Notes under the pieces: model-generated | What the model saw: the letters and a program-made list of their open reading frames with translations, nothing else | Told to the model about the DNA's origin: nothing | Databases searched by the model: none | Translations under genes and position numbers: made by a program | Shown here: positions 1 to 8,708 of the stretch, in pieces | Numbering within the stretch: the stretch's first letter is position 1 | Layout of the letters: each line of letters opens with the position of its first letter | Origin: Halorubrum salinarum | Lineage (GTDB): Archaea; Halobacteriota; Halobacteria; Halobacteriales; Haloferacaceae | Reading direction: 5' to 3' | Assembly (NCBI RefSeq): GCF_013267195.1 | Contig: NZ_CP053941.1 | Span: 2,873,430-2,937,429, forward strand | DNA: 64,000 bases

Positions 1-824
1 CCGGTGAACTGGCCGAGGTCGAGCGACAGCGCCGCGCCGCCCATCCCGGCGAGCACCCCCGAGATCAGCACCGCCGCGTAGCGGACGCGCGTGACGCTCA
101 CGCCGGCGGTGTCGAGCGCCTTCGGGTTCTCACCGCTGGCGCGGATCCACCGGCCGAACGCCGTCCGCTCGAACACGTACCAGGAGCCGGCGACGGCGAC
201 GAACAGCATGTATACCGACGGCGACGCCGAGAACAGCGCGCCGAAGAACGGGATGTCGGCGAGGACCGGCACCGAGATCGACCCCGTCGTCGCGACGGTC
301 GGGGAGTTCGGGCTCCCGTAGAACACCTGGGAGGCGAACGGGGCGAGCCCGAGCGCGATGAGCCACACCGCGAGCCCGGCGATGATCTGGTCCGCCCGGA
401 AGCCGATCGTCACGACGGCGAACAGCGCCGCAAGCAGCGTGCTCGCGGCGACGCCGCCCGCGTAGCCGACCCAGACACCGCCGGTGATGTCGGCGACGTA
501 GATGGCGCTGAACGCCGAGATGATCAACAGCCCCTCCAGTCCGATGTTGATCACGCCGGACTTCTCGGCGAAGATCCCGCCGAGGGCCGCGAACGCGATC
601 GGGACCGAGAGGCGCAGCGCGGACGCGAGCGTGAACCGGCTCGTGAGCGCGTCCGCGAGCGTCCCGGCGATCGAGTCCGGGAAGGCCAGCCCGGCGAGCA
701 GCAGCGCGACGATCCCGACGACTGTGACGGCGGCGACGAGCGCCCGGGTCGAGTACCGCTCCAGGATCGATCCCGAATCGGCGACCGGACCGCTCGCCGA
801 CCCGTCCGCGGCCGCGTCACTCAT
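1..824 (-). CDS. BMP-family ABC transporter permease 2 (3' end outside window)
   Basis: Inner-membrane permease of a nucleoside/basic-membrane-protein-type ABC importer. The reading frame starts at the ATG at 824 and stays open to the left edge, giving at least 274 residues, so the C-terminus is missing. Several hydrophobic segments are visible, and the stretch FAALGGIFAEKSGVINIGLEG is typical of the second permease in these systems. Its start overlaps the stop of the upstream permease by 8 nt (ATGAGTGA), which indicates translational coupling. It is the fourth gene of a binding protein-ATPase-permease-permease set. The family assignment rests on motif recognition and gene order; the substrate (purine nucleosides in many relatives) is inferred. 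Confidence 0.9.
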   Translation of the reverse strand, partial: MSDAAADGSASGPVADSGSILERYSTRALVAAVTVVGIVALLLAGLAFPDSIAGTLADALTSRFTLASALRLSVPIAFAALGGIFAEKSGVINIGLEGLLIISAFSAIYVADITGGVWVGYAGGVAASTLLAALFAVVTIGFRADQIIAGLAVWLIALGLAPFASQVFYGSPNSPTVATTGSISVPVLADIPFFGALFSASPSVYMLFVAVAGSWYVFERTAFGRWIRASGENPKALDTAGVSVTRVRYAAVLISGVLAGMGGAALSLDLGQFT

Positions 825-2061
825 CGGCCTCACCCCCGTCGACCGGCACGCCGCCGTCGGTCGCGGCCGACTCCGGCCCCCGGCCGATCCCCGGGAGCCC
901 CCGGGCGAGCAGCCGGAAGAACTCCGGCATCGCCACGAACAGGATGATAAGTCCCCGGAGGACGCCGACCAGCTGCGGCGGCACGTCCGTCGCGAACTGG
1001 ACGACCGTCGTCCCGCTCTTCAGCACGCCGAACAGCAGCGCGGCGATCCCGACGCCCAGCGGGTTGTTGCCTGCGAGGATCGAGACGGTGATCCCGTCGA
1101 AGCCGTACGAGGGGATCCCGGTCTGGAACGTGCCGAGCACCATCATCACGTACATCGCGCCGGCGATGCCGCCGAGCGCGCCCGAGAGCGTGAGGCTCGC
1201 GACGACGGTGCGCTCGGCGTCGACCCCGCCGTACTCGGCCGCCTCCGGCTGGACGCCGCTCGTCCGTACGTCGTACCCGAACGCCGTGTGTTCGAGGAGG
1301 TAGTACAGCGCGCCGAGCGCGAGGAGCCCGAACGCGAGCGCGACCAGCGAGAAGTCCTGTCGCGCGCCGAACAGCACCGCCGGGAACTGCGCGAACTCGG
1401 GGAGGGGGACCGTCTGGTTGGCGGCGCTCTCGGGATCCTTGAACACGCCGCTGACCAGGTACAGCGCGACGCCGGTCGCGATGAAGTTGAGCATGATCGT
1501 CGTGATCACCTCGTTGGCGTCGGCGTACGCCTTCAACAGGCCGGGGATCGCGCCGTAGAGCCCGCCGAACACCGCTCCCACCAGCAGGCCGAACGGGATC
1601 AACACGACGGTCCCGACGACGCCAGACACGAGCGACGACGCCCAGAGGACGCCGAGCGCGGTCGCCAGCGCCCCGACGACGAGCTGGCCCTGCGTCCCGA
1701 TGTTGAAGATCCCGGCGCGGAACGCCAAGGCGACCGAGAGGCCGGTGAAGATCAGGAGCGTCGTCTCGCGGAGCGTGACCGCGAACTGTCCGTTCGGCGA
1801 CCACCCGCCGCTGAAGGGGTCGCCCAGCGCGCCGAGGAAGAGGCGGTCGAACACCGCTATCGGGTCGTAACAGAACCCGGTCCCGAAGTAGTACACCGCC
1901 TCGCCGGCGGTACACGTCGTCATGCGTCCGGCGACGAGCACCAGCACCGCGCCGATGAGCACGGAGAGCACGAGCGCGGCGGTGCTGATCAGGATCCGTT
2001 CGGTCCCGGACGCCGTGGCGAGCCGGGAGAGCACGTCGCGGGCGCGGTCGGCGACGCTCAC
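817..2061 (-). CDS. BMP-family ABC transporter permease 1
   Basis: Integral membrane permease of 414 residues, the usual size for the larger permease of nucleoside-type importers. After a short cytoplasmic start there is a first TM helix (about residues 25-45), an extracytoplasmic loop, and then multiple hydrophobic segments. The stretch FRAGIFNIGTQGQL is the hallmark loop of the family, and EVITTIMLNFIA is also characteristic. The gene overlaps the ATPase gene by ATGA at its start and the second permease by 8 nt at its end, so all three are probably one transcript. The C-terminal tail is acidic (DGGVPVDGGEADE), as expected for a haloarchaeal protein. Confidence 0.93.
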   Translation of the reverse strand: MSVADRARDVLSRLATASGTERILISTAALVLSVLIGAVLVLVAGRMTTCTAGEAVYYFGTGFCYDPIAVFDRLFLGALGDPFSGGWSPNGQFAVTLRETTLLIFTGLSVALAFRAGIFNIGTQGQLVVGALATALGVLWASSLVSGVVGTVVLIPFGLLVGAVFGGLYGAIPGLLKAYADANEVITTIMLNFIATGVALYLVSGVFKDPESAANQTVPLPEFAQFPAVLFGARQDFSLVALAFGLLALGALYYLLEHTAFGYDVRTSGVQPEAAEYGGVDAERTVVASLTLSGALGGIAGAMYVMMVLGTFQTGIPSYGFDGITVSILAGNNPLGVGIAALLFGVLKSGTTVVQFATDVPPQLVGVLRGLIILFVAMPEFFRLLARGLPGIGRGPESAATDGGVPVDGGEADE

Positions 2062-3680
2062 GCCCGGTCACCTGCCGGATCGACCGCGTCGGCCGCCGCC
2101 TCGTCGTCCGCCGCGTCCGCCCCGTCGGGCGGCGACGAGGGGTCCGGGTCGCCGTCGGCGCGCTCGCCCGGTCGCTCGCCGGCCATCAGGAGCCCGAGCT
2201 CCTCTTCCGTCGTCTCGTCGGGGTCGACCACGTCGATGAACTCCCCCTCGTAGATGACCGCCAGCCGGTCGGAGAGCCCCTGGACCTCCTCCAGCTTCGA
2301 GGAGACGAGGAGGACCGCCACGCCTTGGCGGCGGAGCTCCAGCAGCCGCTCGTGGATGAACTCGATCGAGCCGATGTCGACGCCGCGCGTCGGGTGCGAG
2401 GCGACCACCAGCTCCGGGTCGCGCTCGAACTCACGGCCGACGATGAACTTCTGCTGGTTGCCGCCCGAGAGCGACTCCGCGTCCGCGTCGGCGTCCGGCG
2501 GGCGGACGTCGTACTCGTCGATAATCGCCTCCGCGTGGTCGCGCGTCGTCTGCCAGTCGACCCGGCCGTTGGCGGCGAAGTCGGGGTCGTGCTGGCTCCC
2601 CAACAGCCCGTTCTCGACGAGGTCGAACTCCATCACCAGCCCGCGCTCCTGCCGGTCCTCGGGGACGTACGCCATCCCGGCGTCGATCCGGTCGCGCCGC
2701 GAGACGGTCGTCACGTCCTCGCCCAGGAAGCGGATCTCGCCCGCGTCGACCGACTGGAGCCCGGTCACCGCTTCGACCAGCTCCGTCTGTCCGTTGCCGT
2801 CCACGCCCGCGATGCCGAACACCTCGCCGCCGCGAACGTCGAAGGAGACGCCGTCGACCGCTCTGACCCCGCGGTCGTCCTCGACGACCACGTCCGAGAC
2901 CGACGCGACGACGTCCCCGGTCTCCGCGGCGCCGCGGTCGACGTCCATGAGCACCTCGCGGCCGACCATCAGCTCCGCGAGCTCCTCTTGGCTGGTCGCG
3001 TCCGCGGCGACGGTCCCGACCTTCCGGCCGTCCCGGAGGACCGAGATCTCGTCGGCCGCGCGCATCGCCTCGCCGAGCTTGTGGGTGATGAAGATGATCG
3101 TCTTGCCCTGCGCCGTGAGCTCCTCTAACACCTCGAACAGCTCGTCGACCTCCTGCGGCGTCAGCACGGCGGTGGGCTCGTCGAGTATTAGCGTCTCGGC
3201 GCCCCGGTACAGCGCCTTCAGGATCTCGACGCGCTGTTGCTCCCCGACCGAGACGTCTTCGATCCGCGCGTCCGGGTCCACGTCGAAGCCGTACCGGTCG
3301 GCGAGGTCGGCCACGGCCTCTCGGGCCGCCTCTCGGTCGACGGCGAGTCCGCCCCACTTCCGCGGCTCGCTCCCGAGCGTGATGTTCTCGGTGACGGTCA
3401 TCGGGTCGACGAGCATGAAGTGCTGATGGATCATTCCGATCCCGGCGTCGATCGCGTCCCGCGGCGAGCCGAACGCCTGCGGTTCGCCGTCGAGCCGAAC
3501 CGTTCCCGACGTCGGCTCGTAGAGGCCGTAAAGGACGTTCATCAGCGTCGTCTTCCCGGCCCCGTTCTCACCGAGAAGGGCGTGGACGGTGCCGCGTTCG
3601 ACCTCGAGGTCGACGTCGTCGTTCGCGACGACGCCGGGGAACCGCTTGGTTATCCCGTCGAGGTGGACGGCTGTGGCCAT
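2058..3680 (-). CDS. BMP/nucleoside-type ABC transporter ATP-binding protein (two ATPase domains)
   Basis: Double-domain ABC ATPase of 540 residues that energises the adjacent permeases. Domain 1 has Walker A GENGAGKTT near residue 36, signature SVGEQQR and Walker B LILDEPTAVL. Domain 2 has the degenerate Walker A GVDGNGQTE, signature LSGGNQQK and a weak Walker B (VVASHPTRG), as is usual for the sugar/nucleoside branch. I chose the ATG at 3680 (MATAVHLDG) rather than the longer open frame to 3773, because the extension is not family-like and a TATA-like element lies at 3712-3718. The C-terminus is a long acidic tail. It is separated from the binding-protein gene by about 130 nt, so it may have its own promoter. 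Confidence 0.94.
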   Translation of the reverse strand: MATAVHLDGITKRFPGVVANDDVDLEVERGTVHALLGENGAGKTTLMNVLYGLYEPTSGTVRLDGEPQAFGSPRDAIDAGIGMIHQHFMLVDPMTVTENITLGSEPRKWGGLAVDREAAREAVADLADRYGFDVDPDARIEDVSVGEQQRVEILKALYRGAETLILDEPTAVLTPQEVDELFEVLEELTAQGKTIIFITHKLGEAMRAADEISVLRDGRKVGTVAADATSQEELAELMVGREVLMDVDRGAAETGDVVASVSDVVVEDDRGVRAVDGVSFDVRGGEVFGIAGVDGNGQTELVEAVTGLQSVDAGEIRFLGEDVTTVSRRDRIDAGMAYVPEDRQERGLVMEFDLVENGLLGSQHDPDFAANGRVDWQTTRDHAEAIIDEYDVRPPDADADAESLSGGNQQKFIVGREFERDPELVVASHPTRGVDIGSIEFIHERLLELRRQGVAVLLVSSKLEEVQGLSDRLAVIYEGEFIDVVDPDETTEEELGLLMAGERPGERADGDPDPSSPPDGADAADDEAAADAVDPAGDRA

Positions 3681-3711
3681 TGGTCTACTACCCTCTGGTT
3701 CAACCGTGATT

Positions 3712-3718
3712 GAATATG
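3712..3718 (-). promoter_or_regulatory. TATA-like element for the importer ATPase-permease operon
   Basis: An AT-rich element (CATATTC on the minus strand) lies about 32 nt before the ATG at 3680 in an otherwise GC-rich spacer. This is the spacing of a haloarchaeal TATA box serving an almost leaderless transcript. It is seen by eye only. Confidence 0.4.
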
Positions 3719-3812
3719 TTTGGATATGATTCGGTGCCCGCGGCGCGCCGATCGGTCGGAGCGCCGACAACATCCGGTGCGGCGGCGCGCGGGCGACGCC
3801 CGTCGAGGGGCC

Positions 3813-4976
3813 TTACAGCTCCGAGGGGACGTCGATGTCGCCGGCGATGATGTTCTCGCGGGCGGTCGCGACCTCCTCGGTGACGTCGTCGGGGATCTCG
3901 GAGCCGAGCTGGTCGCCGTAGACGAGCGCGACGCCGTCGTTGCCGAGCCCGAGGGCGACGTTCGAGCCGCCGGGGAACTCCTCGTCGACGGTCGCCTCGA
4001 TCGCGTTGTAGACCGCGGTGTCGACGCGCTTGACCATGCTGCCGAGGATGACGTCGGCGTAGTCCGGGCGCGTGACCGACTGGTCGCGGTCGACGCCGAT
4101 CGCGAACTTCCCCTGTTCCTGGGCGGCCTGGAAGACGCCGGTGCCGGTGTTACCCGCGGCGTGGTAGACGATGTCCGCGCCGCTGTTGTACATCGAGGTC
4201 GCCGCCTCGCGGCCCGCGGCCGGGTCGTTGAAGCTGCCGGTGTAGTTGACGCTGACGTCGACGTCGTCGTTGCCCGCCGAGACGCCCGCCTCGAAGCCGG
4301 CCTGGAACTTCTGGATCAGGTCGGACTCGACGCCGCCGACGAACCCGAGGTTCGTCGAGTCGCCCTGGGTGGAGCCGGCGCCGGCCGAGAACGAGCGCGT
4401 CGTGAGCAGGCTCGCCATCAGGCCCGCGAGGTACGACCCCTCGTGCTCCCGGAACGTGTAGCTCGCGACGTTGTCCGCGTCGACGACCGAGTCGACGATC
4501 ATGAAGTCCTGGTCGGGGTACGACGACGCGGTGTCGGTGAGCGAGTCCGCCTGGAGGAACCCGATACAGCACACCAGGTCGTAGTCCGGGTCGCTGGAGT
4601 TCGCGAACTGCTGCTGGAAGGTGCTGAACTGCGCCACCTCGTCGGGCTGGGCCTCGCGGAAGGAGATCCCCAGCTCCTCTTCGGCCTCGATCGCGCCCTG
4701 CTGGGCCTGGTCGTTGAACGACCCGTCGCCGAGGCCGCCGGTCGCGTACACCATCCCGATGTTCGCCGCCGGACCGCTCCCGCCGTCGGAGCCGTCGTCG
4801 CCGTCAGACCCGTCCGAGCCGTCCGAGCCATCGGAGCCGTCCGAACCGTCGGAGCCGTCCGAACCGTCAGACCCGTCCGAGCCGTCGCTCGGACCGCCGC
4901 TACATCCGGCGAGGCCGATCAGGCCCGCCGCGCTTGCCGCCTTGATGAACCGCCGCCGTTCGAAGTCGGATGCCAT
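3813..4976 (-). CDS. BMP-family substrate-binding lipoprotein
   Basis: Secreted substrate-binding protein of the ABC importer, 387 residues from the ATG at 4976. The N-terminus has a twin-arginine signal (ERRRFIKAAS) followed by a lipobox ending in GLAGC, so it should be exported folded by Tat and lipid-anchored outside the membrane. Next comes a low-complexity linker of about nine GSD units, then the binding domain starting at NIGMVYATGGLGDGSFND, a typical BMP/PnrA-like opening. The C-terminal part (GVALVYGDQLG) also fits. The start at 4976 is favoured over 5006 because a TATA-like box at 5004-5011 would otherwise lie inside the gene. It precedes the ATPase and two permeases on the same strand. 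Confidence 0.95.
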   Translation of the reverse strand: MASDFERRRFIKAASAAGLIGLAGCSGGPSDGSDGSDGSDGSDGSDGSDGSDGSDGSDGDDGSDGGSGPAANIGMVYATGGLGDGSFNDQAQQGAIEAEEELGISFREAQPDEVAQFSTFQQQFANSSDPDYDLVCCIGFLQADSLTDTASSYPDQDFMIVDSVVDADNVASYTFREHEGSYLAGLMASLLTTRSFSAGAGSTQGDSTNLGFVGGVESDLIQKFQAGFEAGVSAGNDDVDVSVNYTGSFNDPAAGREAATSMYNSGADIVYHAAGNTGTGVFQAAQEQGKFAIGVDRDQSVTRPDYADVILGSMVKRVDTAVYNAIEATVDEEFPGGSNVALGLGNDGVALVYGDQLGSEIPDDVTEEVATARENIIAGDIDVPSEL

Positions 4977-5003
4977 CTCACTACTAACCCCGTCGGAATG
5001 GGG

Positions 5004-5011
5004 CATAAATT
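5004..5011 (-). promoter_or_regulatory. TATA-like box of the BMP lipoprotein gene
   Basis: AATTTATG on the minus strand lies about 28-35 nt before the ATG at 4976. The spacing fits a leaderless haloarchaeal promoter and supports the chosen start codon. Confidence 0.5.
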
Positions 5012-5181
5012 CGTCGTTCCCCCGACGCGGCTGTCACACGTTCGTGCGGACGTACGGAGCGAACCCGGCGGAATCGACCCCGGTATCGAGGGGTTCGATC
5101 CACGAACCCGAATCTCTCACGGTCGTAAACGGCCCGCCGTCGCGGAGACTCGGTCGGGAACGCCCTCGGCGACGCGAGGAC

Positions 5182-6723
5182 TCAGACCGCCGCGACCGCG
5201 TCCTCGACGAGCCCCTCGACCTCGGCGACCAGCGCGTCGACCTCGTCGCTCTCGGCGTACACCCGGACGTACGGCTCCGTCCCGGAGGGGCGGACCAGCG
5301 TCCACGAGGCGTCGTCGAACTCCAGCCGGACCCCGTGGTCGGTGTCGACCGCGGCCTCGGGGAACGCCTCCGGCAGCGCCGTCTCCAGTCGGTCCATCAC
5401 GTCGCCCTTCGCGTCGTCGGGACACGAGACGCTCACCTTCCGGTACGGGCGCTCCGTGATCGGCGCTCGGAGCGCGTCGAGCCCCTCGTCGGCGACGAGG
5501 CGGGCGATCACCGCCGCCGAGGTGACGCCGTCGATCCACCCCCCGAAGGCGACGTGGATGTGCTTCCACGGCTCGGCCGCGAAGACGACGCGCGTGTCGG
5601 CGCCGACCTCCCCGGCGGCGCCCGCTTCGCCCACCGCGCCCGCCTCGCCGAGGGCGCCGGCGTCCGTGGCCGACTCTCGCACGGCGGCGATCCCCTCGTG
5701 GAGCGCGCCGAGGCGCACGCGCTCGACCCGGCCGCCCGCCTCGCGGACGCGCTCGTCGATGCGGCCCGAGGCGTTCGGCGTCGTCACGACGACGGGGTCG
5801 GCCGCGTCGCTCGTGCGGGTGTACCGCTCCGCGAGAAGCGCGAGGACCGTGTCCTCGTGGACGACCTCGCCGTCCGCGTCGACGATCACGATCCGGTCGG
5901 CGTCCCCGTCGTGACCGATCCCGAAGGCGAACCCCTCCGTCTCTCCCGAGCCGTCGCCCTCACCGGACTCGCCGGCCGTCGGTCTGCCCGGGTTCTCGAC
6001 GCCCTCGTTGGCGTCGGCGACGAACGCCCGCAGGTCGGCGAGCGTCTCCGGGGTCGGCTTGCTCCCGCGGCCGGGGAAATGGCCGTCGACGTTGCCGTTG
6101 AGCGTGACCACGTCGGCGCCCAGTTCGCGGAGGACGGCCGGCGTCGCGGGCGCGCTCATCCCGTTCCCGCAGTCGACCGCGACGCGGAGCCCGTCGAGGG
6201 GCGCGCCGAACCCCGCGGCGTACTCGCGCACGGCGTCGAGGTAGCCCCCGAGCGGGTCGGTCCGGATCGCCTCGGTCCAGTCGTCCCACGGGGCGACCGC
6301 CTCCTCGTCGGCGACCCGCGCCTCGACGGCGCGCTCCGCGTCGCGGTCGAACTCGACGCCGTCGCGGAAGAGCTTGATCCCGTTGTCGGTCGGCGGGTTG
6401 TGCGACGCCGTGAGCATCACGCCGTAGCGACCGCGCGAGGCGTACGCGAGCGCCGGCGTCGGCAGTCGCCCGGCGCGGCGCACGTCGACGCCGCCCGCCG
6501 ACAGCCCGGCCTCCATCGCCGCGGCGAGCGCCGGGCCGGTCACCCGCCCGTCGCGGGCGAGCACGACCGTCGACTCGGGGGTCGACCCCGCGGGCGACTC
6601 CTCGGCTCGGCTGCGTATCTCGGCGGCCACGGCTCGCCCCACGGCGAGCGCGAGCGCCGGCGTGACACGGTCCTCGACGCCGCCGCGTATCCCGGCGGTT
6701 CCGAACAGGTCCATGTCGACCAT
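5182..6723 (-). CDS. phosphoglucomutase/phosphomannomutase (GlmM-type alpha-D-phosphohexomutase)
   Basis: Cytoplasmic phosphohexomutase of 513 residues, interconverting hexose 1- and 6-phosphates. The N-terminus carries the family motif GTAGIRGG. The phosphoserine loop is LTASHNPPTDNGIK (serine near residue 100), the metal loop is GHDGDADR near residue 260, and the phosphate-binding loop RPSGTEPYVRV is near the C-terminus. The order of these motifs matches domains I to IV of the family. Which sugar is preferred (glucosamine, mannose or glucose) cannot be read from sequence. An alanine/glycine-rich run near residue 350 (GALGEAGAVGEAGAAGEVGA) looks like a lineage-specific loop expansion. The start could also be the ATG at 6714, three codons downstream. 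Confidence 0.93.
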   Translation of the reverse strand: MVDMDLFGTAGIRGGVEDRVTPALALAVGRAVAAEIRSRAEESPAGSTPESTVVLARDGRVTGPALAAAMEAGLSAGGVDVRRAGRLPTPALAYASRGRYGVMLTASHNPPTDNGIKLFRDGVEFDRDAERAVEARVADEEAVAPWDDWTEAIRTDPLGGYLDAVREYAAGFGAPLDGLRVAVDCGNGMSAPATPAVLRELGADVVTLNGNVDGHFPGRGSKPTPETLADLRAFVADANEGVENPGRPTAGESGEGDGSGETEGFAFGIGHDGDADRIVIVDADGEVVHEDTVLALLAERYTRTSDAADPVVVTTPNASGRIDERVREAGGRVERVRLGALHEGIAAVRESATDAGALGEAGAVGEAGAAGEVGADTRVVFAAEPWKHIHVAFGGWIDGVTSAAVIARLVADEGLDALRAPITERPYRKVSVSCPDDAKGDVMDRLETALPEAFPEAAVDTDHGVRLEFDDASWTLVRPSGTEPYVRVYAESDEVDALVAEVEGLVEDAVAAV

Positions 6724-6800
6724 GTCGGCGCCCGGGAGTTAGTAGGCGTCGGTTGCGGCCGCGAGGTCGACCCGCTGTGAGTCGACCCGCCGGCGGGCCG

Positions 6801-6806
6801 TTTAAC
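6801..6806 (+). promoter_or_regulatory. TATA-like box of the acylphosphatase gene
   Basis: TTTAAC lies about 26-31 nt before the ATG at 6832, consistent with a leaderless transcript. Confidence 0.45.
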
Positions 6807-6831
6807 ACGACGGCGGGCGCACCACCGACCG

Positions 6832-7110
6832 ATGACCGACCGCGTTCGCGCGCACGTCTTCGTCTCGGGCAGGGTTCAGGGCGTCTACTACCGGGCGACC
6901 ACCCGCGACACGGCCCGCGAGAAGGGCGTCGACGGCTGGGTCCGGAACCTGGAGGACGGCCGAGTCGAGGCCGTCTTCGAGGGGCCGGAGGGCGACGTCC
7001 GCGACATGGTCGCGTGGTGCGAGACGGGGAGCCGAGCCGCCGAGGTCGACGACGTGGACGCCGAGTACGGCGAGCCGGAGGGGATCGAGGGGTTCGAGGT
7101 CAGGTGGTGA
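6832..7110 (+). CDS. acyP: acylphosphatase
   Basis: Small cytoplasmic enzyme of 92 residues, the normal acylphosphatase length, which hydrolyses carboxyl-phosphate bonds. The signature GRVQGVYYR near residue 14 contains the phosphate-binding arginine. The downstream GWVRNLEDGRVEAVFEG includes the catalytic asparagine of the GxVxNxxDG motif. The protein is acidic as expected for halophiles. It is divergent from the phosphohexomutase gene and convergent with the next gene; no partner is obvious. Confidence 0.96.
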   Translation: MTDRVRAHVFVSGRVQGVYYRATTRDTAREKGVDGWVRNLEDGRVEAVFEGPEGDVRDMVAWCETGSRAAEVDDVDAEYGEPEGIEGFEVRW

Positions 7111-7120
7111 CGCGGTCCGG

Positions 7121-7696
7121 TCAGTCGTCGTCCGCGGCCGCCGCGGCGCCGGCGGCGTCGGCGCCGGACCGCTCGCGCACGCCCAGTTCCTCCAGCGCGC
7201 GCAACACGACGACGGCCTCGACCACGTCGCGCTCCTCGGTGTAGGGGTCGTCGACCGCGTCGAGGGTCGCCTCGGCCTCGCGCGACAGGCGCGCCTCCAG
7301 TTCGGTCTGGTCCGTCTCCGCCTTCGTCGCCGACAGCAGCGCCTCGTGGTCCTCGCGGAGGTCGAGCGAGACGTGCGCGGCGTTACACCGCGAGAGCGGG
7401 TGCGTGTCCATCTCGATCGCGAGGTCGCTCACGAGGTCCCAGTCGTCGGCGCAGAAGCGGAGCGTCACCGTGCCGACCACGTCGCGCCAGGCTATCGGCT
7501 CCCCGTTCTCCATGAGGCGGAGCGCCCGCGGCGGCACCGCGATCCGGGTGTGCGTGTCGTCCCGGCCGCACAGGCAACAGGGGGTGTTCTTCAGTCCGGC
7601 GTACACGCCGATCCGTACGCGCCGCAGAAGGGTGTGCGTTTCGCCGTCCGGTACGCTCGGACGCCTCGATGACTCGGCGTCTCGACTACGCCTCAC
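7121..7696 (-). CDS. conserved haloarchaeal-type protein with a Cys-rich N-terminal motif
   Basis: I do not recognise this protein. The 191-residue frame has a CCLCG motif near residue 41 and further cysteines in FCADDW and RCNAAH, which could form a metal site. The C-terminal half is predicted helical and strongly acidic, and ends in an alanine/aspartate tail. The frame starts inside the last codons of the upstream HxlR gene (11 nt overlap), which would fit coupling. An internal GTG at 7606, just before YAGLKNTPCC, is an alternative start. Composition and codon use match its neighbours, so it is a real host gene; its role is unknown. Confidence 0.65.
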   Translation of the reverse strand: MRRSRDAESSRRPSVPDGETHTLLRRVRIGVYAGLKNTPCCLCGRDDTHTRIAVPPRALRLMENGEPIAWRDVVGTVTLRFCADDWDLVSDLAIEMDTHPLSRCNAAHVSLDLREDHEALLSATKAETDQTELEARLSREAEATLDAVDDPYTEERDVVEAVVVLRALEELGVRERSGADAAGAAAAADDD

Positions 7697-8102
7697 ACTC
7701 GGCGAGCCACTCGTGGGCCCACGAATCGATCTCCTCGAAGACGGGCGCGAGCGACTCGCCCTTGTCGGTCAGGCTGTAGTACGTCGCCACGGGCGAGTCC
7801 TCCTCTAACCGCCGGTCGACGAAGCCGGTCTCCTGGAGGTCGTCGAGCACGCGCGAGAGGGTCCGCGCGTTCGCGTCGGTCTCGCGCTTGAGTTCGTTGA
7901 ACCGCGCCTCGCCGTTCAACAGTTCGTGGAGGACGACGAGCCGCCACTGCGATCCGATCTGCTCGATCGAGTCGATGACGGGGCACGGGGTCTCGGGCGC
8001 CGTCGCCTCGGTCGCCGCCGCCTCGGTCGCCGCGTCAGCGCTCGATTCCGTCGTCTCAGCCGTCTCAGCCGACTCCGCCGCAGAGAGATCCTGTGATGAC
8101 AT
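7686..8102 (-). CDS. HxlR-family winged-helix transcriptional regulator
   Basis: DNA-binding regulator of 138 residues with an HxlR-type winged helix from about residue 40 to 135 (CPVIDSIEQIGSQWRL, FNELKRE, TLSRVLDDLQETGFVDRR, YYSLTDKG). The first 38 residues are an Ala/Thr/Glu-rich acidic extension. There are exactly two cysteines: Cys40, at the conserved N-terminal position of the family, and Cys136, near the C-terminus. In Bacillus YodB/CatR the equivalent N-terminal cysteine senses quinones and diamide; that parallel is inferred here. The gene is divergent from doxX and 69 bp away, and upstream of an uncharacterised Cys-rich gene on its own strand. Confidence 0.9.
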   Translation of the reverse strand: MSSQDLSAAESAETAETTESSADAATEAAATEATAPETPCPVIDSIEQIGSQWRLVVLHELLNGEARFNELKRETDANARTLSRVLDDLQETGFVDRRLEEDSPVATYYSLTDKGESLAPVFEEIDSWAHEWLAECEA

Positions 8103-8137
8103 CGGTGTTACCTACTAACCCAATTGTCCGGGAAGCG

Positions 8138-8168
8138 ATAAATAGGTTACGTCCGTATAGCAGGTTAC
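8138..8168 (+). promoter_or_regulatory. doxX promoter with a direct repeat (candidate HxlR operator)
   Basis: A TATA-like ATAAATA lies at 8138-8144, about 30 nt before the ATG at 8172. Two exact copies of AGGTTAC sit at 8144-8150 and 8162-8168, with starts 18 nt apart, covering the region where transcription should begin. A regulator bound there would block initiation. That HxlR is the ligand is inferred from divergent placement. Confidence 0.4.
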
Positions 8169-8171
8169 ACG

Positions 8172-8621
8172 ATGTTAGCTGAATTCGCGACGACACCGCT
8201 TCAGTTCGACGCCCCGTTCTCGGGCGAACTCTTCCTGCTCGGCCGGATCCTGTTCGGCGCGACGCTCGCATTCATGGGACTCAACCACTTCATGGACCTC
8301 GAAACGATGGCCGGCTACGCCGAGTTCAAGGGCCTCCCGGCGCCGAAGTTCTCCGTCATCGCCTCCGGCGCCGTCCTCGTGCTCGGCGGCGTGGCCGTGG
8401 TCGCCGGCGCGTTCCCGGTCGTCGCGGCCGGCGCGCTCGCCTTCTTCCTCCTCGTCTCCGCCGTGACGATGCACGACTTCTGGTCGATGGACGACCCCGA
8501 GGAGAAGCAGAACGAGATGACGAGCTTCCTGAAGAACGTCTACGGCGCCGGCGCGGCGCTCGCGCTGCTCGCCGTCGGCGGCACCGCGTGGCCGTACGCG
8601 GTCGGCGTCGGCCTGTTCTGA
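8172..8621 (+). CDS. DoxX-family membrane protein
   Basis: Four-helix membrane protein of 149 residues. Helices are at about residues 18-38, 60-80, 83-100 and 125-145; the family-type stretch LGRILFGATLAFMGLNHF comes first. MTMHDFW between helices 3 and 4 is typical of DoxX proteins. The biochemical function of DoxX proteins is uncertain; in Bacillus, CatD and MhqP belong to this family and are induced by quinones. It is divergent from the HxlR regulator and followed after about 200 bp by a ring-cleavage-type VOC protein, the same gene set as catD-catE. Confidence 0.88.
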   Translation: MLAEFATTPLQFDAPFSGELFLLGRILFGATLAFMGLNHFMDLETMAGYAEFKGLPAPKFSVIASGAVLVLGGVAVVAGAFPVVAAGALAFFLLVSAVTMHDFWSMDDPEEKQNEMTSFLKNVYGAGAALALLAVGGTAWPYAVGVGLF

Positions 8622-8708
8622 GCCGCCGGCGGACCTGACTTCGACGACGCATCGACTCGCGACCACCGCGCACACGATGTTACCACCGCACACGCGCAGC
8701 GCGGTCGA

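Noticed and set aside
502..2253. Plus-strand open frame opposite the ABC importer permease
   Set aside because: Low-complexity Arg/Glu/Ala translation and fully overlapped by well-supported minus-strand genes.
4785..4905. Tandem short repeats considered as a CRISPR-like array
   Set aside because: 9-nt units encoding GSD inside a lipoprotein linker, with no spacers.
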